From positions 1 to 64,000 of the forward strand of contig NZ_CACSJO010000014.1 of assembly GCF_902706195.1 (NCBI RefSeq): DNA of 64,000 nt. The letters run 5' to 3'. How positions within the stretch are numbered: position 1 is the stretch's first letter; every line of letters starts with the position of its first letter. Shown here one piece after another: positions 1 to 7,735 of this stretch. The notes under the pieces are model-generated. The model did not search any database. It saw nothing but the letters and a program-made list of their open reading frames with translations, and was not told the DNA's origin. A program made the translations under genes and the position numbers. The DNA is from Novosphingobium sp. 18050. Its GTDB lineage: Bacteria > Pseudomonadota > Alphaproteobacteria > Sphingomonadales > Sphingomonadaceae.

Positions 1-1
1 C

Positions 2-301
2 GGGCCAGTTCCGTTGTCGTGCCGATGGTCACGAGCGGGACCGCTTGCTTCCAGAAGGCGGCGGCGGCGGCGCAGAACTCCGTGCTGGGTACGGGCGGCG
101 CGCCGCATCGTCACCTTGGGCGCGGGCTTTGCGGCGGGCGAAGAGATTGTCGACCATATGTTCGGCGGCGGCGAACGCAGGGCGGGCGCTGGCAGCGAGT
201 ATGACCCCGGGGTCAATCAGGACATGGGCGGAGCGGACTTCGGCATCTCCAACGACAGTTCGTGGGACGATGGCGCATCGGGCAGCGACAGCGGCTGGTA
301 G
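2..301 (+). CDS. 3' end of an unidentified Gly/Asp/Ser-rich protein (partial)
   Basis: The frame enters from the left edge and stops at a TAG. Its last part, after about residue 38, reads as real protein: an Ala/Gly-rich stretch (GAGFAAGEEIVDHMFGGG) and then an acidic Gly/Ser/Trp tail ending SWDDGASGSDSGW. Such tails resemble the C-termini of DUF2076-type periplasmic proteins, which I name only as a possibility. The preceding codons are Arg-rich and unlike protein, so the true upstream reading may lie in another frame, which would mean a frameshift near position 60-110. The function cannot be told from this fragment. Confidence 0.35.
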   Translation, partial: GPVPLSCRWSRAGPLASRRRRRRRRTPCWVRAARRIVTLGAGFAAGEEIVDHMFGGGERRAGAGSEYDPGVNQDMGGADFGISNDSSWDDGASGSDSGW

Positions 302-430
302 GTCGAGGTTCTGCCGAACGCCGGAGAGGTGTGCGCTGCATTCGGCATTATCGTCGAACCGCCGTGGATCGTTTGCCCATAATGCCCTAGGAGACAGAAC
401 GACTGCGATGGCGTTATGGAGGCAGAAGCC

Positions 431-997
431 ATGACCAAGGCGGATATCAGGTACCTTGCCCAGTCCCTGCTCGGGAAACAACCCGATGCTCTCGATACCG
501 AGGAGCAGAATGTCCTTGAGGACATTCAGAACCAGAATCCGACGAGCCAGGACGCTGCCGATATCGCCGATCAGCGCGCGTCGTTCGGCGACAGGCTGTC
601 GGACAAGGTCGCCGGTATAGGCGGTTCCTGGGGTTTCATCATTTCGTTCGGGGTCGTCCTGTTCGGATGGATGGTGCTCAACACCGATGTTCTGGGGCAC
701 TGGCACCTGGCCTTCGATCCCTACCCCTACATCTTCCTCAATCTGATGCTTTCGATGCTGGCAGCCGTGCAGGCGCCGATCATCATGATGAGCCAGAACC
801 GTCAGGCCTCCATCGACAGGCTGGCCGCCAGCATCGACTACGAGGTGAACTTGCGCGCCGAACTGGAGATCATGCGGATCCAGGACAAGCTGGACCAGGA
901 AGTAGCGGCGCAGATTTCAATCCTGCTCGATGGGCAGCGGGCCATGGCCGAGCAACTCGGGCAACTTCAGGTTACCTTGGCGGCTCAAAGCAACTGA
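431..997 (+). CDS. DUF1003 family membrane protein
   Basis: The product is an inner membrane protein of about 188 residues. The DUF1003 signature is clear: a pre-membrane DRLSDKVAGIGGSWGFI segment, two membrane helices (GFIISFGVVLFGWMVL and YPYIFLNLMLSMLAAVQAPIIM), then MMSQNRQASIDRLAASIDYEVN and a charged C-terminal helix with coiled-coil character. No enzymatic role is established for the family. I prefer the ATG preceded by GGAGG eight bases upstream; an in-frame ATG five codons earlier is possible. The gene stands alone, with a small hairpin after its stop codon. Confidence 0.85.
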   Translation: MTKADIRYLAQSLLGKQPDALDTEEQNVLEDIQNQNPTSQDAADIADQRASFGDRLSDKVAGIGGSWGFIISFGVVLFGWMVLNTDVLGHWHLAFDPYPYIFLNLMLSMLAAVQAPIIMMSQNRQASIDRLAASIDYEVNLRAELEIMRIQDKLDQEVAAQISILLDGQRAMAEQLGQLQVTLAAQSN

Positions 998-1480
998 GCG
1001 GGTTGTCCGAAGATATGCCTTCGGCATATACCTCCAACATTCTTATCCGTTTCGGATTTAAGCTGATTTTGAATAAGAATCTTCGCCCCTATTCGCTACG
1101 ATAGACGGGCCTTGGTCTGCCAGAATCTGCGTCTTCTTCGCCGTGCCAATCGACCTCGCGCTGGTCGTCAGCCTGGTCGATGCCGTGATCAGCGTGATGC
1201 AGTAAGGCTGGCCCAGACTCAGATCGATGTCCTTCGTATGGTGTGTGGCTGGGTCGGTTGAGGCAAGCTGGAGCGCAGCGGCAGAGTCGGCGCTTGAAAC
1301 GCCGTAATTGTGCGTGCGTGATTACGCGGATTTCATCGGGCGGCCACTGCCCGGTAGCCCACACCGTGCGAGGATCGTGTCGCCATCGCTGCTTTCACCG
1401 CAGCGGTGCGAAGGATGAATGCCATGGTGCACGCCGATATCGACTTTCGCGAAATGGTTCAGGGCGCGGGGATACCTGCA
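998..1480. other. Intergenic stretch without a recognisable gene
   Basis: Apart from the hairpin at its left end I see no convincing coding region. Open frames on both strands are rich in Arg and Ala and match no family I know. The right end may hold the promoter or a longer 5' end of the HAD gene, since in-frame starts exist at 1406 (GTG) and 1415 (ATG). Confidence 0.4.
1013..1029 (+). terminator. Small perfect hairpin after the DUF1003 gene
   Basis: ATATGCC, a TTC loop and GGCATAT form a perfect 7-bp stem starting 15 bases after the stop codon. There is no clear T-run afterwards, so this is only a weak intrinsic terminator candidate. Confidence 0.35.
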
Positions 1481-2137
1481 ATGCAGGAGGGACGGTGTGC
1501 CATGTTCGACCTCGACGGCACGATCCTGACCCACGATTCCACGGCCCGGTGGATCGCCGTGCGCCTGCGTCGCTCGCCGCTGCGCTGGCTTGTTTCGGGC
1601 ATGGTGGCAGTGCTCGCCTTGCCGCTCCTTGCCGTGCCGCAGTGCCGGAAGGTCGCCGGATCGATGCTGCTTTGGGTGGCCAGCTTCGGCATGGACGAGG
1701 CCGGGTTGCATCGCTCGTTCGCAGCCTTCGCGGATGAACTTTGGGCCGGCAAGGCTACGGCCTGCCGCCAAGGTGCCATTGCCCGTCTGAAGTGCCATGT
1801 CGCAGAAGGCGACAGGATCGTGGTGGTGACCGCTGCGCCGCTGCCGCTCGCGCAGGCGATCGTCGGGCATCTGGGGATAAGGGTGGTCACGCTCGGCTCG
1901 CGGCTGGAGCGCAGGGCGGGGGGCTGGGTGCTTGCCGATCACTGCCGGAATCGCCGCAAGTGCGCGGCTCTCGCAGAAGCTGGCTACGGCAGCGGCTGGT
2001 CTTTCGCCTACAGCGACAGCCTCGATGATCTTCCTTTGCTTGAAGGGGCAGAGCACCCTTTTCTGGTGAACGCCAGCAGTCGCACCCGTCGCTATCTGCG
2101 TGGTCATCTGCCCCCTATCGCGGCGGTCTGCTGGTAG
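1481..2137 (+). CDS. HAD-superfamily hydrolase (phosphoserine phosphatase-like, subfamily IB)
   Basis: A predicted cytosolic phosphatase with the HAD catalytic motifs in order. Motif I is DLDGT near the N-terminus, with the nucleophile Asp. Motif II is in VVVTAAP. A Lys follows in NRRKCAALAE, and motif IV is YSDSLDDLPLLE with the metal-binding acidic pair. A helical cap of about 100 residues sits between motifs I and II, as in the YfhB/SerB-like group. The substrate is unknown. The start is uncertain: I take the ATG that leaves the usual short lead before DLDGT, but GTG 1406 or ATG 1415 would add about 25 residues, and ATG 1502 (with AGGAGG upstream) is also possible. Confidence 0.8.
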   Translation: MQEGRCAMFDLDGTILTHDSTARWIAVRLRRSPLRWLVSGMVAVLALPLLAVPQCRKVAGSMLLWVASFGMDEAGLHRSFAAFADELWAGKATACRQGAIARLKCHVAEGDRIVVVTAAPLPLAQAIVGHLGIRVVTLGSRLERRAGGWVLADHCRNRRKCAALAEAGYGSGWSFAYSDSLDDLPLLEGAEHPFLVNASSRTRRYLRGHLPPIAAVCW

Positions 2138-2226
2138 CTGCGACGGGCAGCAGACTCAATTCCCGATGACCGGGCACCGGAGTTTGTATTTTGAAGTTAC
2201 TTGAGGCACTCCAAGTAAAAACAGGG

Positions 2227-3138
2227 ATGGAGAAGGCTATGGCCGCGTTAGCGTATCCGTGGGCAGGTAGGCATGCACGAAAGTGGATGGCGCCGCTGAT
2301 ACTTGCTCCAGCAGCCATCTCATTCTGCGGCCTGGCGCAGGCGCAAGATGTTTCGGGGCGGCCGGACGATCTAAAAGTCGGCGGGGACCGGATTTCCGTC
2401 GGTGTCGGTGTGGCGTCGACGCCCACTTACGTGGGGTCCGACAAGTCGACTGTCATTCCCATGGCCGCAGTACAGGGGCAGGTTTCCGGCATCAGTTTCA
2501 ACACGATGGGAACGGCGATATACGTCGACGCGGTGCCCTCCAGTGGAAAACCCGGCTGGAAGCTGGAGCTTGGCCCGCTGGCAGCGCTGCGGCTCGACCG
2601 TACGAGCAGGATCGGCGACAGTGCGGTTCGCGCGCTGGGCAAACTGAACACCGCAGTCGAACTGGGCGGTTCGATCGGTGTCCAGCGGACCGGGGTGATC
2701 ACCAGCGCTTACGACACTTTCTCCGCCAGCCTTTCGTATCAGTACGATGTTGCGAAGGCGCATTCCAGTTACGTGCTGAGCCCTGAAATCGATTATGATA
2801 CTCCGCTTTCCGAACATGCCTTCGTGTCGTTCTCAGGCTCCGCGGATTATGTCGGCAAGGGGTTTGGCAACTACTACTACGGCATCGACGACGCTGGCAG
2901 CCTTGCCAGCGGGCTGCCGGTCTATACCGGTGCGGACAAGGCTGGGTGGAAGGACTGGAATGTCAGCATGATGGTGCTGCATTCTCTGACCGGCAACCTG
3001 ACCCATGGACTCGGCATATTCGCCACCGGCGGTTACCAGCGGTTGCTAGGCGCCTACCGCCGCTCGCCGATCGTGGCCGACGTCGGTAGCGCGAACCAGT
3101 GGAGCGGAGCCGTTGGCATCGCCTATACCTTCCGATGA
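2227..3138 (+). CDS. MipA/OmpV family outer membrane protein
   Basis: The protein has about 303 residues: a positively charged lead, a hydrophobic signal segment (LILAPAAISFCGLAQAQ) and a beta-barrel region ending in aromatic-Arg (YTFR). The pattern of alternating residues, YVGSDKS near the mature N-terminus, a central SYQYDVAKAHSSYVLSPEI and a closing GAVGIAYTF fit the MipA/OmpV family. In E. coli MipA is a scaffold for murein-synthesising enzymes; that role is not shown here. Starts at TTG 2191 or ATG 2239 are also possible. Its stop overlaps the start of the following lipoprotein gene (ATGA), so the two are probably co-transcribed and translationally coupled. Confidence 0.85.
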   Translation: MEKAMAALAYPWAGRHARKWMAPLILAPAAISFCGLAQAQDVSGRPDDLKVGGDRISVGVGVASTPTYVGSDKSTVIPMAAVQGQVSGISFNTMGTAIYVDAVPSSGKPGWKLELGPLAALRLDRTSRIGDSAVRALGKLNTAVELGGSIGVQRTGVITSAYDTFSASLSYQYDVAKAHSSYVLSPEIDYDTPLSEHAFVSFSGSADYVGKGFGNYYYGIDDAGSLASGLPVYTGADKAGWKDWNVSMMVLHSLTGNLTHGLGIFATGGYQRLLGAYRRSPIVADVGSANQWSGAVGIAYTFR

Positions 3139-4247
3139 TGGCGGCAGCATACTGTCGGTCGGCCAAGGCGATACTTGTACCGATCGCCACCCTGTCCATA
3201 CTTGGATTGTCCGGGTGCCTCGATCGCAACCGGACACCGGCCTCGCGGGTCTATTACCACGGACCGAAGTCCGATCACTTCGATGGGGCGCATTTCTTCA
3301 ACCCTGAAGGCGAGCAGGGCAGCGGCGGTGGGAAACGTGACGGTGTCGGCACGTTCCTGCGCATTGCCGAAGGACGTGGGGGGCATCACACCTGGCCCTC
3401 GTCTGTTCCGGTGGTTCAGACCGTACCGCCGCTCCGCGTGGAAGGCGGGCGTATGCTGGTCACCTGGATCGGGCATGCGACGACGCTGGTGCAGACGCAG
3501 GGTGTCAATATCCTCATCGATCCGGTCTGGGCCTGGCGTGATTCCCCGCTGCCGTTCGTCGGCCCCAAGCGCGTCCGGGAGCCGGGCGTGAAACTGACCG
3601 ACCTGCCGCCGATCGATATCGTCCTGATCAGCCACAACCATTACGATCACCTCGATATCGGCGCGCTCAAGGAGATCGAGCGGCGCGATCATCCGTTGAT
3701 CGTCACCGGTCTGGGGAACGATACCCTGCTTGCGGAACATGGGCTGAAGGCCACGGCGGGCGACTGGGGTCAGTCGATTCCCTATCGTCCGGGTATCGCG
3801 ATCGAAATCACGCGCGCCCATCACTGGAGTGCCCATTGGTACGACGATATCGACCGCGCGCTGTGGTGCGGCTTTCGCGTCGAGCTTCCGGGCGGCGATG
3901 TCTACTTCGCTGGCGATTCCGGTGACGGCAAGATGGCCTGGGCGAGCGAGGTCGCCCGCGAAGGCCGACCGATCCGGCTCGCACTACTGCCGATCGCCCC
4001 CTACAAGCTGACCTCGCCGCAGACAGGTAACCACATGGACCCGGACCAGGCCGTCGACGCCTTCCGTATCCTGCGCCCGGCCCATGCCCTGGCGGTGCAT
4101 TGGGGGACTTTCGAACTTGGCGCTGAAGCCATCGGAGATGCGCCGGTTCGCCTCGGCGAGGCGCTGCGACGAAATGGCATAGCGGCCGATCGCTTTCGCG
4201 CGATGGACGCCGGGCAAAGCTGGGACATCCCTGGCATGGAGGAGTGA
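3135..4247 (+). CDS. MBL-fold metallo-hydrolase, predicted lipoprotein (NAPE-PLD/UlaG-like)
   Basis: The product has about 370 residues. A signal sequence ends in a lipobox (LSGC), so it is probably lipid-anchored in the periplasm. The metallo-beta-lactamase core follows: WIGHATTLVQ, the zinc-binding HNHYDHLD, later histidines in TRAHHWSAHW, the acidic ligand in YFAGDSGDG, and a C-terminal ALAVHWGTFEL. This arrangement is typical of the NAPE-phospholipase D/UlaG branch, whose members cleave phosphodiester or lactone bonds; the substrate here is unknown. The gene starts inside the stop of the MipA/OmpV gene, suggesting a shared envelope role. A second ATG one codon later is equally possible. 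Confidence 0.85.
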   Translation: MMAAAYCRSAKAILVPIATLSILGLSGCLDRNRTPASRVYYHGPKSDHFDGAHFFNPEGEQGSGGGKRDGVGTFLRIAEGRGGHHTWPSSVPVVQTVPPLRVEGGRMLVTWIGHATTLVQTQGVNILIDPVWAWRDSPLPFVGPKRVREPGVKLTDLPPIDIVLISHNHYDHLDIGALKEIERRDHPLIVTGLGNDTLLAEHGLKATAGDWGQSIPYRPGIAIEITRAHHWSAHWYDDIDRALWCGFRVELPGGDVYFAGDSGDGKMAWASEVAREGRPIRLALLPIAPYKLTSPQTGNHMDPDQAVDAFRILRPAHALAVHWGTFELGAEAIGDAPVRLGEALRRNGIAADRFRAMDAGQSWDIPGMEE

Positions 4248-4408
4248 CGGATTGCTCATGCTCCGTACTTCGCAGGCCGAGGCATGAATAGTAGCCGTCT
4301 GAAAGACAGGCGCATTGAAGAGAGTGTCGGGGCCTCAAGGGACGAGCGAATCGCGCTTCGCGATGTGCGTTTCGTGGATTGATGTTGAAGCTGAAATCAT
4401 AAGATGAA

Positions 4409-4433
4409 AGCCGGCCGGATGCCGATGCCGGCT
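4409..4433 (+). terminator. Hairpin in the gap after the metallo-hydrolase gene
   Basis: AGCCGGC and GCCGGCT form a perfect 7-bp stem with an 11-base loop, 160 bases after the stop. It lacks a strong T-run. It lies between the metallo-hydrolase and Rieske genes and may separate the two transcription units. Confidence 0.3.
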
Positions 4434-4552
4434 GGTTCACCGCGACTTTTCGCTTTCCGACGATTCCCGCAATAGCCGCCGCGCACCGTTGGCCGGCAAA
4501 TAGGTGAAGCTGCGCCGTCAAATAAGAGAATGATCCTACATATTTCCTATTG

Positions 4553-4565
4553 TAGCGATACGCTA
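4553..4565. promoter_or_regulatory. Palindromic operator candidate before the Rieske operon
   Basis: TAGCG-ATA-CGCTA is a perfect inverted repeat with a 3-base centre, 44 bases before the Rieske start codon, in AT-rich DNA of promoter character. A looser symmetric pair (ATGATCCTACATA and TATGTATCAT) surrounds it. The TetR regulator encoded at the end of the same gene run is the natural candidate to bind here; that link is inference. Confidence 0.5.
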
Positions 4566-4609
4566 TGTATCATAAAAGGGTGGAAATCACGAACCAGGGA
4601 GAGGTTCAC

Positions 4610-5953
4610 ATGAATGAACAGACTGGCGTCCGGCCGTTTGCCGACATCGACTTTTCCGCCTTGAATTGGCGGATCGGGACCGACCGTTATACTTCGCCCG
4701 AAATCCAGGATCTCGAACGCGAAACCATATGGAGCAAAGTATGGCAGATCGTCGGGCGGGCGGACGAACTGCCAGATAGTGGCGACTGGAAGCTCTACAC
4801 CCTGTTCGACCAGTCCTACGTCATCGTGCGCGGCCGCGACGGTGTGCTGCGCGGTTTCGTCAATGCCTGCCGTCACCGGGGCAACATTCTGTGTACCGAG
4901 AAAAAGGGGCACGCAGGCCGCTTCACTTGCCCTTATCACCTCTGGACCTACGGGCTCGACGGTAAGCTGATCGCCGTCGCCCGGCCGGATCTTGTCGGCG
5001 ACATCGACAAGGGTGATCACGGCCTGGTGGAAGTGCCGGTCGAGGCTTTCGCGGGTTTCATCTTCCTCACCCCCAACAAGGACACCAAGCCGCTGGCCGA
5101 GTTCCTGGGCGAGGAAGTGATGGAACGCCTTGCGGCCTACAGGCTCGACGAGATGACGCCGGTCGGCATGGACGTCCGGGAGGCCCTTGATTGTAACTGG
5201 AAGGTCGTGATCGATGCCTTCTCCGAAGGATATCATATCATCGGCGTTCATCCTGAACTGCTCTCGGTGATCGACCTGGAAGCCGGCAACAGCCGCCACG
5301 GCTTCTTTGGCGATCACGGCATGGCCGTATCGCCCTTCGAAGTGAAACAAACCGCCGAGTGCGGCCTGGACGCGCAGGTGGAAGGCATCCGCAACCTGCC
5401 CGGCACATTTCCGACCGTCGCCGAAGTCCTGCCGCGCTTCGAGGAGTTGGTGAATGCATACCGCGATCCGTCGAGCGCCATCTCCTTCCCGGAAGGAGTG
5501 ACGGTGCGCACGCTGTTGCAGCAGGCCACGCGAGAAACGCTTACGGGCAAAGGCCTCGATGTCAGCGCCCTGACCGATGACCAGATGAGCGATAACCAGG
5601 GCTGGTTCCTGTTCCCTAACTTCTTCATGACCATCCGCGCCGGCGAGGCAACGACGATCATGGCCTATCCACACCCAGGCGGCGATCCGAACAAATGCGT
5701 GTGGCACGTCACGGCCTACATGTGGCTGCCCCCGGCAGTGCGTACTCAGTACCGTGCCGAGCCAATCGAAGTGACAGAACCGAATAGCTATCCCTACTTC
5801 CTGGCGCTGCAGCAGGATTACGAACAGATGCCGCGCCAGCAGAAGGGGCTGCGTAATTCCGGCCTCGGCCACATGTCGCTAATCCGCGAAGAACTGAGCA
5901 TCGCCCGGTTCCACACCGTCCTCGATCGCTATCTTGCCCGCCAGTCCGCCTGA
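4610..5953 (+). CDS. Rieske non-heme iron oxygenase, large (alpha) subunit
   Basis: A ring-hydroxylating dioxygenase or demethylase-type oxygenase of about 447 residues. The Rieske [2Fe-2S] ligands are Cys87, His89, Cys107 and His110 (CRHRG and CPYHLW). The catalytic domain shows DAFSEGYHIIGVHPE, with His209 and His214 as two mononuclear iron ligands; an Asp in the C-terminal region would complete the triad. No ferredoxin, reductase or beta subunit lies nearby, so electron transfer partners must be elsewhere. The chosen ATG has GGGAGAG just upstream; an in-frame ATG at 4565 lies inside the palindrome and is unlikely. The aromatic or steroid-like substrate cannot be told from sequence. Confidence 0.92.
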   Translation: MNEQTGVRPFADIDFSALNWRIGTDRYTSPEIQDLERETIWSKVWQIVGRADELPDSGDWKLYTLFDQSYVIVRGRDGVLRGFVNACRHRGNILCTEKKGHAGRFTCPYHLWTYGLDGKLIAVARPDLVGDIDKGDHGLVEVPVEAFAGFIFLTPNKDTKPLAEFLGEEVMERLAAYRLDEMTPVGMDVREALDCNWKVVIDAFSEGYHIIGVHPELLSVIDLEAGNSRHGFFGDHGMAVSPFEVKQTAECGLDAQVEGIRNLPGTFPTVAEVLPRFEELVNAYRDPSSAISFPEGVTVRTLLQQATRETLTGKGLDVSALTDDQMSDNQGWFLFPNFFMTIRAGEATTIMAYPHPGGDPNKCVWHVTAYMWLPPAVRTQYRAEPIEVTEPNSYPYFLALQQDYEQMPRQQKGLRNSGLGHMSLIREELSIARFHTVLDRYLARQSA

Positions 5954-5967
5954 ATGGAGACCCTGCA

Positions 5968-6438
5968 ATGACGATGTATGAAATGGCCGATGTGATCGGC
6001 AATTATACCGGCCTTACGCGCAAGGCGCTCGATTACGGCGAAACGATCAAGGCGCTCATTGACGCGTCCAAGAATGCTGGCTTCGATCCCGTTCGGTGGG
6101 ATGAGCTGGGCGCCTTTCTGAATATCCCGACTTTTGAGCGCATCGGAAACTTCAAGGAAGTGATGGACTGGCAAACCTACCGAAACTTCCTCGTTGACTG
6201 GGCGCCCGCCGCAGATTGGGAATGCTCGTTCAAGCGCGTGACGGAAATCGGCAACCTGGTTCTCCTCGAACTGGAGGAGCGCACGGTGATGGGCGGCGCG
6301 AAAAATGAGGTCAATTCGCTCTCGGTCTACGAGTTCGACGACTTGGGCAAGATACGCCACCTCGACATCTATCTCCAGATGGCGCTACCCGATCCCGCGA
6401 TGCTCGCCAGCTATGCAGACGTTAACATTGCGGGGTGA
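5968..6438 (+). CDS. SnoaL-like/NTF2-fold protein next to the Rieske oxygenase
   Basis: A 156-residue protein with no signal peptide. The middle (WQTYRNFLVDWAPAADWECS, then FKRVTEIGNLVLLELEERTV) and the end (NSLSVYEFDDLGKIRHLDIYLQM) have the strand pattern of NTF2/SnoaL-like folds. These act as small isomerases, hydrolases or accessory subunits, and Rieske beta subunits share the same overall fold. It begins 14 bases after the Rieske gene, with GGAGA in front, so it is almost certainly co-expressed and may act on the oxygenase product or serve as a divergent beta-like partner. The fold call is moderately sure; the function is inferred from context only. Confidence 0.65.
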   Translation: MTMYEMADVIGNYTGLTRKALDYGETIKALIDASKNAGFDPVRWDELGAFLNIPTFERIGNFKEVMDWQTYRNFLVDWAPAADWECSFKRVTEIGNLVLLELEERTVMGGAKNEVNSLSVYEFDDLGKIRHLDIYLQMALPDPAMLASYADVNIAG

Positions 6439-6470
6439 CAGCCTGCCCGCGGGTCCTCTAGTCCAGCAGC

Positions 6471-7172
6471 ATGGAAGCGAAAAAGCCCACACACCTCTTT
6501 GATGGCAAGCCGCAACGCGAACCGCGCACGGATGGCCGGAGGCCGGGGCGCCCGACGCGTGAGATGATCGAGCAGCGCAACGAGGAGCTGCTCGATCGCT
6601 CTCTCGACTTGTTTCTGGACAAGGGCTTCGATGCGACGACGATCGACATGATCTGTGCCGAAGTCGGTATGGCCCGCAAGACCATCTATTCGCGCTACGG
6701 CGACAAGGACACCCTGTTCAAGGCGGCCCTGCAGCGCGCGATCGACCAATGGATCATCCCGGTAGACCGTCTGCGCGCGCAGGAATGCGACGACCTCGAG
6801 GCAACACTCGTTGCCGTCGCTCGCCTGTGGGTTTCCAATATCAAAAAAGATTCAGGGATGCGGCTGGTGCGGATCGCAAATACAGAAGTATTTCGCAGCC
6901 CTGAAATTGCCCGCTATCTCTGGGAACGTACCGCCGAACCGACGATCGGTTATATCTCCGACCTGCTGGAACGACGTCTGCGGCCGGGTGCTCCATCCGT
7001 TCCCGATGCGCGTGACGCTGCCGCTTCGTTCCTGATCCTTGTCGTGGAAGGGTCGGTGCAGCTGACGTTGTGGAACCAGATGTCACCTGACGATTACGAC
7101 CGCCAGATTCTGTACCGCACTCGCCTATTTCTCAATGGGGCTTCGAATGAAGCAGGCCCATTGCCGAACTGA
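6471..7172 (+). CDS. TetR/AcrR family transcriptional regulator
   Basis: A 233-residue regulator. After a basic N-terminal tail (RRPGRPTREMIEQRN) comes the TetR helix-turn-helix (LDLFLDKGFDATTIDMIC, then GMARKTIYSRYGDKDTLF). The larger C-terminal ligand domain contains FLILVVEGSVQLTLW, as in the AefR-like branch. It lies 32 bases downstream of the SnoaL-like gene on the same strand. Because it ends the Rieske run, it probably controls that operon, perhaps through the palindrome in front of the Rieske gene. The effector would be expected to be the pathway substrate; this is inference. Confidence 0.88.
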   Translation: MEAKKPTHLFDGKPQREPRTDGRRPGRPTREMIEQRNEELLDRSLDLFLDKGFDATTIDMICAEVGMARKTIYSRYGDKDTLFKAALQRAIDQWIIPVDRLRAQECDDLEATLVAVARLWVSNIKKDSGMRLVRIANTEVFRSPEIARYLWERTAEPTIGYISDLLERRLRPGAPSVPDARDAAASFLILVVEGSVQLTLWNQMSPDDYDRQILYRTRLFLNGASNEAGPLPN

Positions 7173-7735
7173 TCTTGCTTCCTCAAGGACGGCCGATCTT
7201 GATCCTGGTATTGGATCGCGCGGTTTGACGGTGCGATCCTGGAAGTCACATGTGGTCCGTGCGTGACGGAAGCGCCACGGCCAGGCATGCCGTAAGAGCA
7301 GCAATGCAGCGATCGCAAACTTCACTCGCGGCGCTGCATCAAAAGCGGGAGCGTTAGGCCGTGCGCAATCTGCTCCATCGCTTCCTGTCATCAAAATCAG
7401 GATTGAAGGCATCCGAAAATTTAGAGCCTATTCAATGGCGGCATGAATTCGGTAGCCAACGCGGGGCATCGGTTCGGTCGTACCATCCCATCTCCATATA
7501 ACGCCCTGGATCAGCAGTTCGAGGAAACCGGCAGATGTTCCAATCGGCCGTTGCCGATGCCTTATCAGCCAAATTAGCGCACCTCCGACAGGCCCCTCAT
7601 ATTCTGGGCCGGTCCACGAGACCCGATCTTTCGACCAAGCTTCTCTGTGGGCATTTCTCACTACTTGCTTGAGATCATGAGCAGAAATATTCTTCGCCGT
7701 ACTGCATGGTCCCGCTTTGTCTACATGGCTGATTC
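7173..7735. other. Intergenic stretch, no convincing gene
   Basis: Open frames on both strands (one of 106 codons on the minus strand) have no recognisable domain. Base composition drops towards the right, into the AMP-ligase fusion gene. The missing N-terminal part of that enzyme is not found here in any frame that I can read. Confidence 0.4.

Noticed and set aside
1089..1364. 91-codon minus-strand frame after the DUF1003 gene
   Set aside because: Composition is His/Arg/Pro-rich, with no signal and no ribosome binding site.
4547..5872. 441-codon open frame on the minus strand
   Set aside because: A shadow of the Rieske oxygenase gene, whose metal ligands settle the coding strand.
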